DNA of 64,000 nucleotides from Pseudomonas sp. Leaf58 (GTDB taxonomy: Bacteria > Pseudomonadota > Gammaproteobacteria > Pseudomonadales > Pseudomonadaceae). The notes below the pieces were generated by a model. It saw only the letters and a list, made by a program, of their open reading frames with translations, was not told the DNA's origin and did not search any database. Made by a program: the position numbers and the translations under genes. The stretch is taken from NCBI RefSeq assembly GCF_003627215.1, contig NZ_CP032677.1, positions 935,501 to 999,500 on the forward strand, in the 5' to 3' direction. Below are positions 1-8,441 of this stretch, piece after piece; position 1 is the stretch's first letter; the number at the start of each line of letters is the position of its first letter.

Positions 1-900
1 AACTATCGCTGGGAATGCGGCGTCTGCCCGGATCCATTCATTCGTAGGGTTTGCCGTGCGCGGCATCTTAAGCTTTGCTGATGTATGGTTCCATACATTG
101 TTCCCTATGTATTTTTCGTTGACTAGTATTTGATGAACTACTCCACGTGTCCATGGCCTATTTAAGTCGGTGAGCATGCCGCGTTTGTTTAGTTTGTCGG
201 CGATCTCTTTTTCGGTTAGCGCTTTTTTTATGAATGAGTTGTATATTTCTAAAATGACTTCTTGCTCAGGGATCGGGCCGGGAGTGAGAACTACCCTATC
301 AGTTTGAAGGCTTTTGTATTCTTTGTAGCTTAGGGTTGCTTTGGGTTTTCCTGTTTGATCTATCAATTGGCGGCGCAAGCCATATCCTGCAGCGCCGCCT
401 TGCCGGTAACCTAGTTGAATTAAACGAGACTGTCCGGCAAATACTTTTACAGAAAGCTCCCGGCTGTATTCTCCAGCCATCATTCGCTTAACGCTTTTGA
501 TTATGCTGGATACAGGAGAGCCATCATTGACAAATTGTTCCGCGCAGTATTCTACTCGCACTCCCGCCTGCCGGCAGCGTACTTCATAGCTTGCACTGAC
601 ATCAGGGTCTTGAAAACGCCCCCAGCGGCTTACGTCATAAACGAGAACAGTCGAAAAATCATTATGTTTAAATTCTACGTCCGATAGCAGGTGCTGAAGC
701 GCTTCGCGCCCTTCTAGACTGAGTCCACTTTTCCCAGAGTCCGTGTAAATTTTTACAATGTTAAGGTTATGTGTCTGCGCATAGATTTTGATGGTATCCA
801 ATTGGTTTTCTGTAGAATATTGCTGGTGCTCCGTCGACATCCGGACATAAGCTGCCGCCTTATTATTAGCTTCTGCGCTAAACGATTTGACCTGTCGCAT
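1..900 (-). CDS. Large serine recombinase (5' part, cut by window edge)
   Basis: The frame is open from an ATG at 900 down to base 1, giving 300 visible residues without the C-terminus. The N-terminus carries the resolvase motif AYVRMSTEHQQYSTENQ; Ser22 would be the catalytic nucleophile and Arg20 is conserved next to it. DVSRWGRFQDPD (about residues 107-118) is typical of the resolvase domain, and from about residue 170 the sequence resembles the 'recombinase' domain of large serine integrases. Such enzymes cut and rejoin DNA at att sites and move phages and integrative elements. The gene is AT-richer than the core. It diverges from the HTH gene at 1010. A GTG upstream in the same frame is possible, but the ATG gives the usual family start. 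Confidence 0.9.
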   Translation of the reverse strand, partial: MRQVKSFSAEANNKAAAYVRMSTEHQQYSTENQLDTIKIYAQTHNLNIVKIYTDSGKSGLSLEGREALQHLLSDVEFKHNDFSTVLVYDVSRWGRFQDPDVSASYEVRCRQAGVRVEYCAEQFVNDGSPVSSIIKSVKRMMAGEYSRELSVKVFAGQSRLIQLGYRQGGAAGYGLRRQLIDQTGKPKATLSYKEYKSLQTDRVVLTPGPIPEQEVILEIYNSFIKKALTEKEIADKLNKRGMLTDLNRPWTRGVVHQILVNEKYIGNNVWNHTSAKLKMPRTANPTNEWIRADAAFPAIV

Positions 901-1009
901 TGGCGGACCTATCTGGTGGTTTTCTGCCACACCGGTACAGAAATGGCAGGCTTGCGGTATGCCTTTCTGTAATCATCAAATAATAAATTTAGGAAGTGGA
1001 GGTGGAAAA
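901..1009. promoter_or_regulatory. Divergent intergenic region between recombinase and HTH gene
   Basis: These 109 bases separate the leftward recombinase from the rightward HTH gene, so both promoters should lie here or overlap the gene starts. A strong ribosome site (AAGTGGAGGTGG) precedes the ATG at 1010. The HTH protein is a natural candidate to regulate both directions, but no operator could be identified. Confidence 0.4.
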
Positions 1010-1378
1010 ATGATCGCGAAAATGGGCATTTCATTTCCTCTTAGCACAGATGTCTATGCTCACGCTTTAGCATCCGCGCTTTTGGATGAGCTTGGAGCAT
1101 CGCATCGTGCTATAAAAACGCTGCGAAACTGGACTAGTGCGAGTGAGAGAACTGCAAAAAATTGGCTGGCTGGTACCAATGGCCCTAGCGGTCTGCATTT
1201 GATAGAGATCATGAGGCACTCTGATACGGTCCTTCATACCGTGCTTGAGTTGGCGCAAAGGAAATCCATGGTTGCTGGAGTCCTGCTACCTGCCTTGAGG
1301 CAGCGCTTGCTTGACACTGCTGAGCTGATTGATGCATGCCTTGGCCCTAGCTCGCACCCATCAAGTCACGAGGGTTGA
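1010..1378 (+). CDS. Small HTH protein of a mobile element
   Basis: The 122-residue protein has a segment around residues 36-70 (SERTAKNWLAGTNGPSGLHL) that reads as a helix-turn-helix of the Cro/CI-like kind, followed by helical sequence. Similar small proteins with a 'KNWLAG-NGPS' core are common beside recombinase genes on integrative elements; their function is not established. The ATG at 1010 was chosen over an open frame reaching back to 887 because it has a strong Shine-Dalgarno (GGAGGTGG), and the upstream extension would run into the divergent recombinase gene. A role as element regulator is inference. Confidence 0.7.
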   Translation: MIAKMGISFPLSTDVYAHALASALLDELGASHRAIKTLRNWTSASERTAKNWLAGTNGPSGLHLIEIMRHSDTVLHTVLELAQRKSMVAGVLLPALRQRLLDTAELIDACLGPSSHPSSHEG

Positions 1379-1525
1379 GATGGTAGGTGGGAGGTACGTC
1401 GAGCAGTTACAGGTAGCTATCCCAAGACGCCTAGCGGCCTTGCTCCGAGGCTTGATATCGCCTTTGATAGTTGGAAGTTCCTGCTGTGCACTTTAGGATC
1501 TTGATGATTAAGGTAGGTGCAGGGC

Positions 1526-1735
1526 ATGAAACGAACCGTGGAAGGCATGGCGTTAGCTGGCGAACCGCTTTTGCAGCAGGCGCTAGGAGCAATCAGAGCT
1601 CACCGCAGAGCCGTCGAGCGTGGAGCTCCTGAGGATGAAATTGACAGACTGCGTCTTATGGCAGATTCGCTTTTTCAGACAGTCGTGGACTACCAACTTT
1701 TTAAAGCTGGCGGTCTGTCGGAATCGATCCACTAA
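1526..1735 (+). CDS. Small helical protein, first of a paralogous pair
   Basis: The protein has 69 residues and no recognised function. From Pro19 onward it aligns with the product of the next gene: 21 of 45 positions are identical by eye, including GAP, the RLR core and the closing DYQL. It looks mainly alpha-helical and charged, with no signal peptide or membrane segment. The ATG has AGGTAGG eight bases upstream; a GTG at 1517 is a less likely start. The stop codon is followed after 15 bases by the second paralog, so the two are probably co-translated. Confidence 0.65.
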   Translation: MKRTVEGMALAGEPLLQQALGAIRAHRRAVERGAPEDEIDRLRLMADSLFQTVVDYQLFKAGGLSESIH

Positions 1736-1750
1736 GGAGCATGATGGTAA

Positions 1751-1957
1751 ATGCCCAATACGCCTGTAATCCTGTACCCAGATCATCCTGCGTACAATCA
1801 TGCTGTAGAAGCCATGCGTCGCTGGCAGGAAGCGAAGGATGCCGGAGCACCTGCCGTGGAGGTGGAGCGATTGAGGCAGGTCGCAGAGTCAATGTTCCAG
1901 TCTGTCACAGACTATCAGCTTCGAGCTTTTGGGTTACGTGGTGGTCCTGTGCATTGA
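1751..1957 (+). CDS. Small helical protein, second of a paralogous pair
   Basis: The protein has 68 residues and shares the GAP-x-x-E-(I/V)-x-R-L-R and F-Q-(S/T)-V-x-D-Y-Q-L segments with the preceding gene, from which it probably arose by duplication or a common ancestor. AAGGAG lies 11 bases before the ATG. The first ~13 residues (MPNTPVILYPDHP) differ completely from its paralog, so any functional difference may lie there. It is followed by about 40 bases and then the end of the convergent 89-residue gene. Function unknown; element-linked accessory role inferred from context. Confidence 0.65.
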   Translation: MPNTPVILYPDHPAYNHAVEAMRRWQEAKDAGAPAVEVERLRQVAESMFQSVTDYQLRAFGLRGGPVH

Positions 1958-1998
1958 GCGGGCCGTAGAGGAGCGGGGGCTTCACATCGCTTTCTATG

Positions 1999-2268
1999 TC
2001 AAGTCAGCCAAGTCCTCTCCATCCGTTGCTCAATCAAGCGTATCGTTAGTAGGTAGTAATAGCGGGTGGACGCTGAGTGACGCGTTAAGTGATGAGCCCA
2101 GATCCACACGATATGCTTCCGCTTCCAATTCCACGGATTTTCTTTCCCCCATCGATCGTAAATCGCTGCTTGGATAGCTATTGCCTGCCTGATATGCCTA
2201 TTGCGCGTTACCTGAGCGCCGCGTAGAACGCCTGCAAGGAAGACTGACATGTCAAATGACTTAGCCAC
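1999..2268 (-). CDS. Integrase-associated small protein (core-binding-like)
   Basis: The protein has 89 residues. Its ATG overlaps the last 8 bases of the upstream tyrosine recombinase gene, so the two are translationally coupled. The sequence is helical and basic (TRNRHIRQAIAIQAAIYDRW, then WKRKHIVWIW and STRYYYLLTIRLI). Its pattern resembles the SAM-like DNA core-binding domain found at the N-terminus of tyrosine recombinases, here as a separate polypeptide. Small partners of this kind next to 'Integrase_1'-type recombinases are familiar from Pseudomonas islands, but their role is not established. A DNA-binding helper of the recombinase is inference. Confidence 0.7.
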   Translation of the reverse strand: MAKSFDMSVFLAGVLRGAQVTRNRHIRQAIAIQAAIYDRWGKENPWNWKRKHIVWIWAHHLTRHSASTRYYYLLTIRLIEQRMERTWLT

Positions 2269-3244
2269 GTACGCCTCCTATGTAGGCCGCTACAACATCG
2301 ATTCGTCCATGCCCTAGCTCAAGGCTAATTTGTTTGCGCGCTAGGTGATCCAGTTGGCGATTCGTCATTGAGAGCGACCCACCGTTGACGGGGGCAGACT
2401 GTCCTGTGATTTTTACGTAGCGCTCGCAAGCATAAGCAGCTCGTAATTCGTGAAGACCTTTTAGGTTGTACGCCTGGAGGATACAGCGAGCAGGGCGGAA
2501 GATTTTCTGCAATACATCCAGGTAGCTTTCGTTTGGCGCAATCAGGTTGCGGCTACCCGCAGGCGAAATCTGGCGTGCAAACTCAAGTGCATCTCGAACA
2601 TGGCCGTCTACCGGAATCCAACGCGGCGCCGAGGCACCGGCGCGACCGCCTTTGGTGCCATCCTGAATGTTAAGCCTTCCTAGATCATCAGCCTCACGGC
2701 TAAGCCGTGGCAGGTCAGCCAAGATGGCCTCACGCAAGCGCATGCCGGTGGCTCGCGCCAACAGAACAAGCGCGGCGGCGCGTTGATGATGTTGGCTGCA
2801 AAGTGCATTGACGATCTGCTTAACCTGTTCACGGTCTTGGCCCTGCGGCACCGAATGACGGACCCCGGTGCGCTGCATGCCCAACGCCTTGCTCGGGTTG
2901 GGCAATTTCACGTACTGATCACCGCGAAGCGCTGCCATGGTCCTGTTAACGCTAGATAGCCGGTTTTGTGCGGTGCTGACGGCGAGGTCACCGCGGCCAA
3001 CCAGGTCGTGCAGATACGCGGCATATTCGGCCAACACCTTCCGATCAATCTGCCGCGCATCATTGATACCGGGCCCCTGTTCGGAGCGGCACCATTTGAC
3101 GAATGCCTGCCACCGATCACAGTGCGCCTTGACCGTGCCGTAGTGGCCACCACCAAACATGTCTTTCAGCGCCTGCGGCCCTGCGTAACTCAATTGCCTG
3201 CCGTAACCGAAATTGCGGCCATCGCGTTTACCTACCAATGCCAT
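2261..3244 (-). CDS. Tyrosine recombinase of the Integrase_1 type
   Basis: The 327-residue protein (from the ATG at 3244) has the catalytic set of a tyrosine recombinase. Arginine lies in ATGMRLREAIL (about residue 169), lysine in GTKGGRAG (198), H-x-x-R in LHELRAAY (265-268), a second His in LELGHGR (312) and the nucleophile Tyr in AAYIGG (321). It is therefore probably active. The N-terminus MALVGKRDGRNFGYGRQLSY fits the family start, and AGGTG precedes this ATG by six bases; an upstream ATG at 3289 has no such support. It is followed by the overlapping 89-residue gene. It belongs to a different subfamily from the P4-type integrase at 4147. Confidence 0.85.
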   Translation of the reverse strand: MALVGKRDGRNFGYGRQLSYAGPQALKDMFGGGHYGTVKAHCDRWQAFVKWCRSEQGPGINDARQIDRKVLAEYAAYLHDLVGRGDLAVSTAQNRLSSVNRTMAALRGDQYVKLPNPSKALGMQRTGVRHSVPQGQDREQVKQIVNALCSQHHQRAAALVLLARATGMRLREAILADLPRLSREADDLGRLNIQDGTKGGRAGASAPRWIPVDGHVRDALEFARQISPAGSRNLIAPNESYLDVLQKIFRPARCILQAYNLKGLHELRAAYACERYVKITGQSAPVNGGSLSMTNRQLDHLARKQISLELGHGRIDVVAAYIGGVRG

Positions 3245-3516
3245 GTCGATCACCTCATCGCCGCTTCTCCAATCCTCGCCCCACGTCATCCCGCCAAGAG
3301 TGCTGAGTGTTATCAGGGATCAAGGCCCCTGCGACCTGTGGGGATGTCCTCTAACGCGGGACCGGCGGCTCCTTACGACCAAGAGCAAGGGCATCTCATG
3401 ATCTGGCCTCCTGAGCACCGTTACCGGTGGGCGGGTGGAGGCTGCATTGGCTGACGAGACCAGCGCCGCGAGATCTTGAGCCAGGTGCAAGCAGCAATGC
3501 GATGACCGGGGCGTGC

Positions 3517-3531
3517 CTGACTGTCAGTCAG
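3517..3531. repeat. 15-base perfect palindrome
   Basis: CTGACTG-T-CAGTCAG has perfect 7-base arms around one central base. It lies about 270 bases upstream of the tyrosine recombinase start at 3244, on the promoter side. A dimeric regulator or recombination accessory protein could bind it, but no family is recognised. Confidence 0.4.
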
Positions 3532-3666
3532 ATGCAGTCCATTCCTTGGTCTGCGGCACCATCATCTGCATGGCTGTTGCTGGTGACATCGGCGTTTGTC
3601 ACGCCGATTGTCACGAGGTAAGTTGCCGCAAAGCCAAATGCGATGAGGGCTGCAGCAGTGCTAGAA

Positions 3667-3703
3667 GCGCCCGTCTCTTTCCACAGGAGAAAGAGACGGG
3701 CGC
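3667..3703. repeat. 14-bp perfect inverted repeat with 9-base loop
   Basis: The left arm GCGCCCGTCTCTTT (3667-3680) and right arm AAAGAGACGGGCGC (3690-3703) are perfect complements around CCACAGGAG. Neither strand shows a T-tract after the stem, so an ordinary intrinsic terminator is unlikely. It sits in the non-coding interval between two recombinase genes and may be a recombination or structural site. Confidence 0.55.
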
Positions 3704-4062
3704 AGGTTGGCGCAGGATTCGGCCAAGCGGATAGGTTGCTGCAGGGCAGCGAGGTACGGAGTATCTGGCGCACGAGCGCTATATGTGTAAGAGCATCCAT
3801 CACCGGGGAGGTGACCGGGCGAGCTGCCGGACGCGAATCGCCATTTGGGGGGAAGAGCCACCGCAGGAGCGGCGTGACCTTGAAGGCTCGGGTCACCTGG
3901 GGTGCTGTCAACGACAGCCTTTGCACTGTCTTTTCTACGCCCGCAATGCGAGAGGGTCAAGCGATGTGTCCCGCATGGCTTCGCGGTTGAAATGATAATG
4001 GGCGGGTACGGAATCCCATGGCTCCCAGTGCCAGATGTGGTGCCTTTGATCTTTTTAGGTAA

Positions 4063-4107
4063 GGTCCATCCAAACAGGGCGGCTTCGCAGCCCTGTTTGG
4101 ATGGACC
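4063..4107. repeat. 18-bp perfect inverted repeat with 9-base loop
   Basis: The left arm (4063-4080, beginning GGTCCATCC and ending CAGGGC) and right arm (4090-4107) are perfect complements around GGCTTCGCA. It lies 40 bases beyond the end of the P4-type integrase. On the minus strand it could stop integrase transcription, but only a short A/T stretch (CTAAAAAG) follows. It is not a REP of the family found elsewhere in the window. Confidence 0.55.
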
Positions 4108-4146
4108 CGCGAACAAAGCAAAGTCGGTGCAAATCTTGCGGCAGAA

Positions 4147-5466
4147 CTATCGCTGAAGTGAGCCGCGTTGTCCTTCCATTCCATTGGGACCAAAACTGAT
4201 GGCGTTAATCTCCAAGAGTGCTGTCGCCTTGTGCGATAGGAATTGGTTTACCCTCGCGTCAAGCTGGTCTCGCAGATCCAGGGTCATTCCTTCACGGAGT
4301 GCATCAAGGTAATCAGCGTACCACTGCATCATGATTCGCCTCTGTGTCATGTAAAGGGCTTGGTTGTATTCGCCAGCTATACCGCCCTCGACATGGGCAA
4401 GCTGGCTCTCAACGTGATCCTTCAGCCAGCCATGCTCCCGGAGGAGCGTGCTCGCTGTGTGACGAACTCCGTGGCTGACTAGCCGGCCCTGATAGCCAAT
4501 TTTCACGAAGACTAGATTTATAGTGTTTTCACACAGCACAGCACGTTTGTTGCCATTGCCCGGAAACAGGTAGCGACTGCGCCCGGTTAGTCGGTGAAGC
4601 TCAACCAACTTCGCAACGAGCTGATGGGGTAGGGGAGTGACGTAATCTCGGCGCATCTTCATACGCTCTGCGGGAACTGTCCACGTTCCCTCCTCAAAAT
4701 CGATGTCTTCCCAAGTCGCGTAGCGAACCATACCGGGGCGAGCAGCAGTCAGTATTGCCATCCAAGCAGCTACCCGCGCGGGTAAGCGGCTAGTGGTTCT
4801 ACTTAGTGCTTGGAGAAATTCTGGGAGCTCGTTTTCGTGCAGGTGAGGATAGTGCAGAGTGGGAGGAGGAGCGAGGGCGATCGTGTGGAGCTCTGACGCT
4901 GGATTGTGTTCGCACAATCCGCGAGCAATTGCCTGACTGAAAATCTGCTTGAGCCAAGTCCGTGCTTTGTCGGCGACATTGAACGCGCCACGCTTTTCGA
5001 TGCTTGCCTGTAATCGTGCGCAGTCAGCCCGCGTGATTTCTTCCAATTGCTTCGAACCCAATGCTGGAATGAGGTCCTTGTCTAGGTAGTCACGAATCTT
5101 CTTCAGCGTCGCCTGAGCGCGGCCAGAGTCGGCTTTGAACTGATACCAATATTCGGCTGCACGTTTGAATGTGTTGAGTCCGGTTTCTCGTTTCTCACGT
5201 TTATCTGCCCGAGCCTTAGCGCCTGGGTTGATGTCGCTTTTCACGAGTCGGCGGCACTCTGCGGCCTTGTCACGAGCTTCCTGCAGCGACACTACCGGCC
5301 AGACACCAAGTGACATTTTCATCGCTCGACCACGGTAGGTGTACCGAAAATGCCAATACTTGCTTCCGTTTGGGTGAACCAATAGGCCAAGACCCGAACT
5401 ATCACCAAGCATGTACTGCTTGTCGGTCGGCTTGGAACCTTTGATCTGCAAGGCTGTGAGCGGCAT
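4147..5466 (-). CDS. P4-type tyrosine integrase at tRNA-Leu
   Basis: The 439-residue protein has the layout of P4/CP4-57 island integrases: an N-terminal DUF4102-like arm-binding domain (MPLTALQIKGSKPTDKQYML, with LGVWPVVSLQEARDKA), a central core-binding domain (about residues 100-190) and a catalytic domain. Arg is in TAARPGMVRYATW (243), H-x-x-R in HGVRHTAS (332-335), His in LAHVEGG (358) and Tyr in GEYNQALY (367). All expected catalytic residues are present. The ATG at 5466 has GGAGGT eight bases upstream and starts at the conserved family N-terminus; an open frame reaching 5535 adds sequence without support. It probably inserted and excises the island at the tRNA 3' end. Confidence 0.93.
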   Translation of the reverse strand: MPLTALQIKGSKPTDKQYMLGDSSGLGLLVHPNGSKYWHFRYTYRGRAMKMSLGVWPVVSLQEARDKAAECRRLVKSDINPGAKARADKREKRETGLNTFKRAAEYWYQFKADSGRAQATLKKIRDYLDKDLIPALGSKQLEEITRADCARLQASIEKRGAFNVADKARTWLKQIFSQAIARGLCEHNPASELHTIALAPPPTLHYPHLHENELPEFLQALSRTTSRLPARVAAWMAILTAARPGMVRYATWEDIDFEEGTWTVPAERMKMRRDYVTPLPHQLVAKLVELHRLTGRSRYLFPGNGNKRAVLCENTINLVFVKIGYQGRLVSHGVRHTASTLLREHGWLKDHVESQLAHVEGGIAGEYNQALYMTQRRIMMQWYADYLDALREGMTLDLRDQLDARVNQFLSHKATALLEINAISFGPNGMEGQRGSLQR

Positions 5467-5469
5467 GTC

Positions 5470-5624
5470 TGTACACCTCCAATTCTCGAACTGGAATCTG
5501 TACAGAAAATGTACCAAAAAGAGAGTGGCTGACAAGAGACGGGGGCGGAATCCCAGAGACCAAAAAGCCCGCAGTTAGCGGGCTTCTTGGGTATTGCGTA
5601 GCCGTCCTTGGACGTCTATGTACA
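5470..5624. other. Three TGTACA hexamers between integrase start and tRNA
   Basis: TGTACA occurs at 5470-5475, 5499-5504 and 5619-5624, with a near copy (TGTACC) at 5510-5515. All lie between the start region of the integrase and the tRNA attachment end. The placement would suit arm-type integrase or excisionase binding sites, or integrase autoregulation. Recurrence of a six-base palindrome is only weak evidence. Confidence 0.25.
5560..5586 (-). terminator. Intrinsic terminator after tRNA-Leu
   Basis: On the minus strand AAGCCCGC-TAACT-GCGGGCTT is followed by TTT, a standard rho-independent terminator 44 bases after the tRNA 3' end. It separates the tRNA transcript from the integrase gene. 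Confidence 0.85.
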
Positions 5625-5629
5625 CGTAT

Positions 5630-5714
5630 TGGTGCCCCGAGGGAGACTCGAACTCCCACTCCTTTCGAAAACGGATTTTGAATCCGCCGCGTCTACCAAT
5701 TCCGCCATCAGGGC
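5630..5714 (-). tRNA. tRNA-Leu (anticodon CAA)
   Basis: The minus strand gives an 85-base tRNA with encoded CCA at 5632-5630. The acceptor stem pairs GCCCTGA with TCGGGGC. The anticodon loop is TTCAAAA with anticodon CAA, and there is a long type-II variable arm as expected for leucine. It reads UUG codons. The 3' end is the likely island attachment site, so the gene end may be partly supplied by the island. Confidence 0.96.
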
Positions 5715-5724
5715 TGTGGCGCGC

Positions 5725-5753
5725 AGTATAGAGACCTACCGCTAGTCGGTCAA
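5725..5753 (-). promoter_or_regulatory. Sigma70 promoter of tRNA-Leu
   Basis: On the minus strand a -35 box TTGACC (5753-5748) and a -10 box TATACT (5730-5725) are separated by exactly 17 bases. The expected start falls a few bases before the tRNA 5' end at 5714. Confidence 0.85.
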
Positions 5754-5820
5754 TCGGCTTTCATGGTCAATTTTCACACATTGGGCTAAACTTCCCGGCC
5801 CTGCCGAACCGAACTTCATC

Positions 5821-8000
<2,180 letters not shown>

Positions 8001-8042
8001 CTGTCTGCATCCATTATTAGAAAATTACCTTAGGAGTGCCCA

Positions 8043-8378
8043 ATGAGCTTCTTGATCCCCGCCGCATACGCGGACGCTGCTGCACCTGCCGCTGGCCCAG
8101 CCGGTACCGGCTTCGAGTGGATTTTCCTGGTCGGTTTCCTGGTCATCTTCTACCTGATGATCTGGCGCCCACAAGCCAAGCGTGCCAAAGAGCAGAAGAA
8201 CCTGCTGGGCAACTTGCAGAAAGGTGATGAAGTTGTCACCAACGGCGGTATCGCCGGCAAGATCGTCAAGGTTTCCGATGATTTCGTGGTGCTGGAAGTT
8301 TCCGACACTGTCGAGCTGAAGTTCCAGAAGGGTGCCATCGCGGCTACCCTGCCAAAAGGTACGCTCAAGGCTATCTGA
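8043..8378 (+). CDS. yajC: Sec translocase accessory protein YajC
   Basis: The 111-residue protein has one membrane segment (about residues 22-42, WIFLVGFLVIFYLMIWRPQ) followed by the conserved basic/helical stretch RPQAKRAKEQKNLL and a small cytoplasmic domain with VVTNGGIAGKI. YajC associates with SecD and SecF, encoded next, at the Sec translocon. TTAGGAG lies upstream of the ATG. Confidence 0.96.
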   Translation: MSFLIPAAYADAAAPAAGPAGTGFEWIFLVGFLVIFYLMIWRPQAKRAKEQKNLLGNLQKGDEVVTNGGIAGKIVKVSDDFVVLEVSDTVELKFQKGAIAATLPKGTLKAI

Positions 8379-8441
8379 GTTACCGGTTTTATTTTCCAGT
8401 CGGGGCGCGCAACGCGCCCCGCGTCTTGAACGGGCGGCGTG

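Larger units (their letters stand above)
3245..4146. other. 902-base interval without a convincing gene
   Basis: No frame here has a recognisable domain, good ribosome site and sensible composition together. The leftmost part must contain the promoter of the recombinase at 2261-3244, and the right end lies downstream of the P4-type integrase. It contains a 15-base palindrome (3517-3531), a 14-bp perfect inverted repeat (3667-3703) and an 18-bp perfect inverted repeat (4063-4107), described separately. A minus-strand frame ending at 3528 has one hydrophobic stretch (AAALIAFGFAATYLVTIGV) and could be a gene relic, but the evidence is weak. Confidence 0.5.
1..5650. mobile_element. End of a genomic island next to tRNA-Leu
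   Basis: The block between the left edge and the 3' end of the tRNA-Leu gene carries three site-specific recombinase genes of different families and several small unknown genes. Much of it, most clearly the first kilobase, has lower GC than the core genes that begin with queA. A P4-type integrase lies directly beyond the tRNA 3' end, the usual layout of islands that insert into tRNA genes. The tRNA end at about 5630-5650 is the likely attachment core. No second copy of that sequence is seen in the window, so the distal att site must lie beyond the left edge. The island boundary is an inference from this layout. Confidence 0.75.

Noticed and set aside
887..1009. N-terminal extension of the HTH gene
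   Set aside because: It would overlap the start of the divergent recombinase gene, and the ATG at 1010 has a much better ribosome site.
1929..2177. 82-codon plus-strand frame after the paralogous pair
   Set aside because: It is opposite the supported 89-residue integrase partner and has no features of its own.
3528..3926. 132-codon minus-strand frame with one hydrophobic stretch
   Set aside because: It crosses the 14-bp inverted repeat, has no ribosome site at its ATG and no homology-like pattern. It could be a gene relic but was not called.
5402..5659. 85-codon frame running from inside tRNA-Leu into the integrase start
   Set aside because: It begins within the tRNA gene and overlaps the terminator and integrase start, so it cannot be a normal gene.
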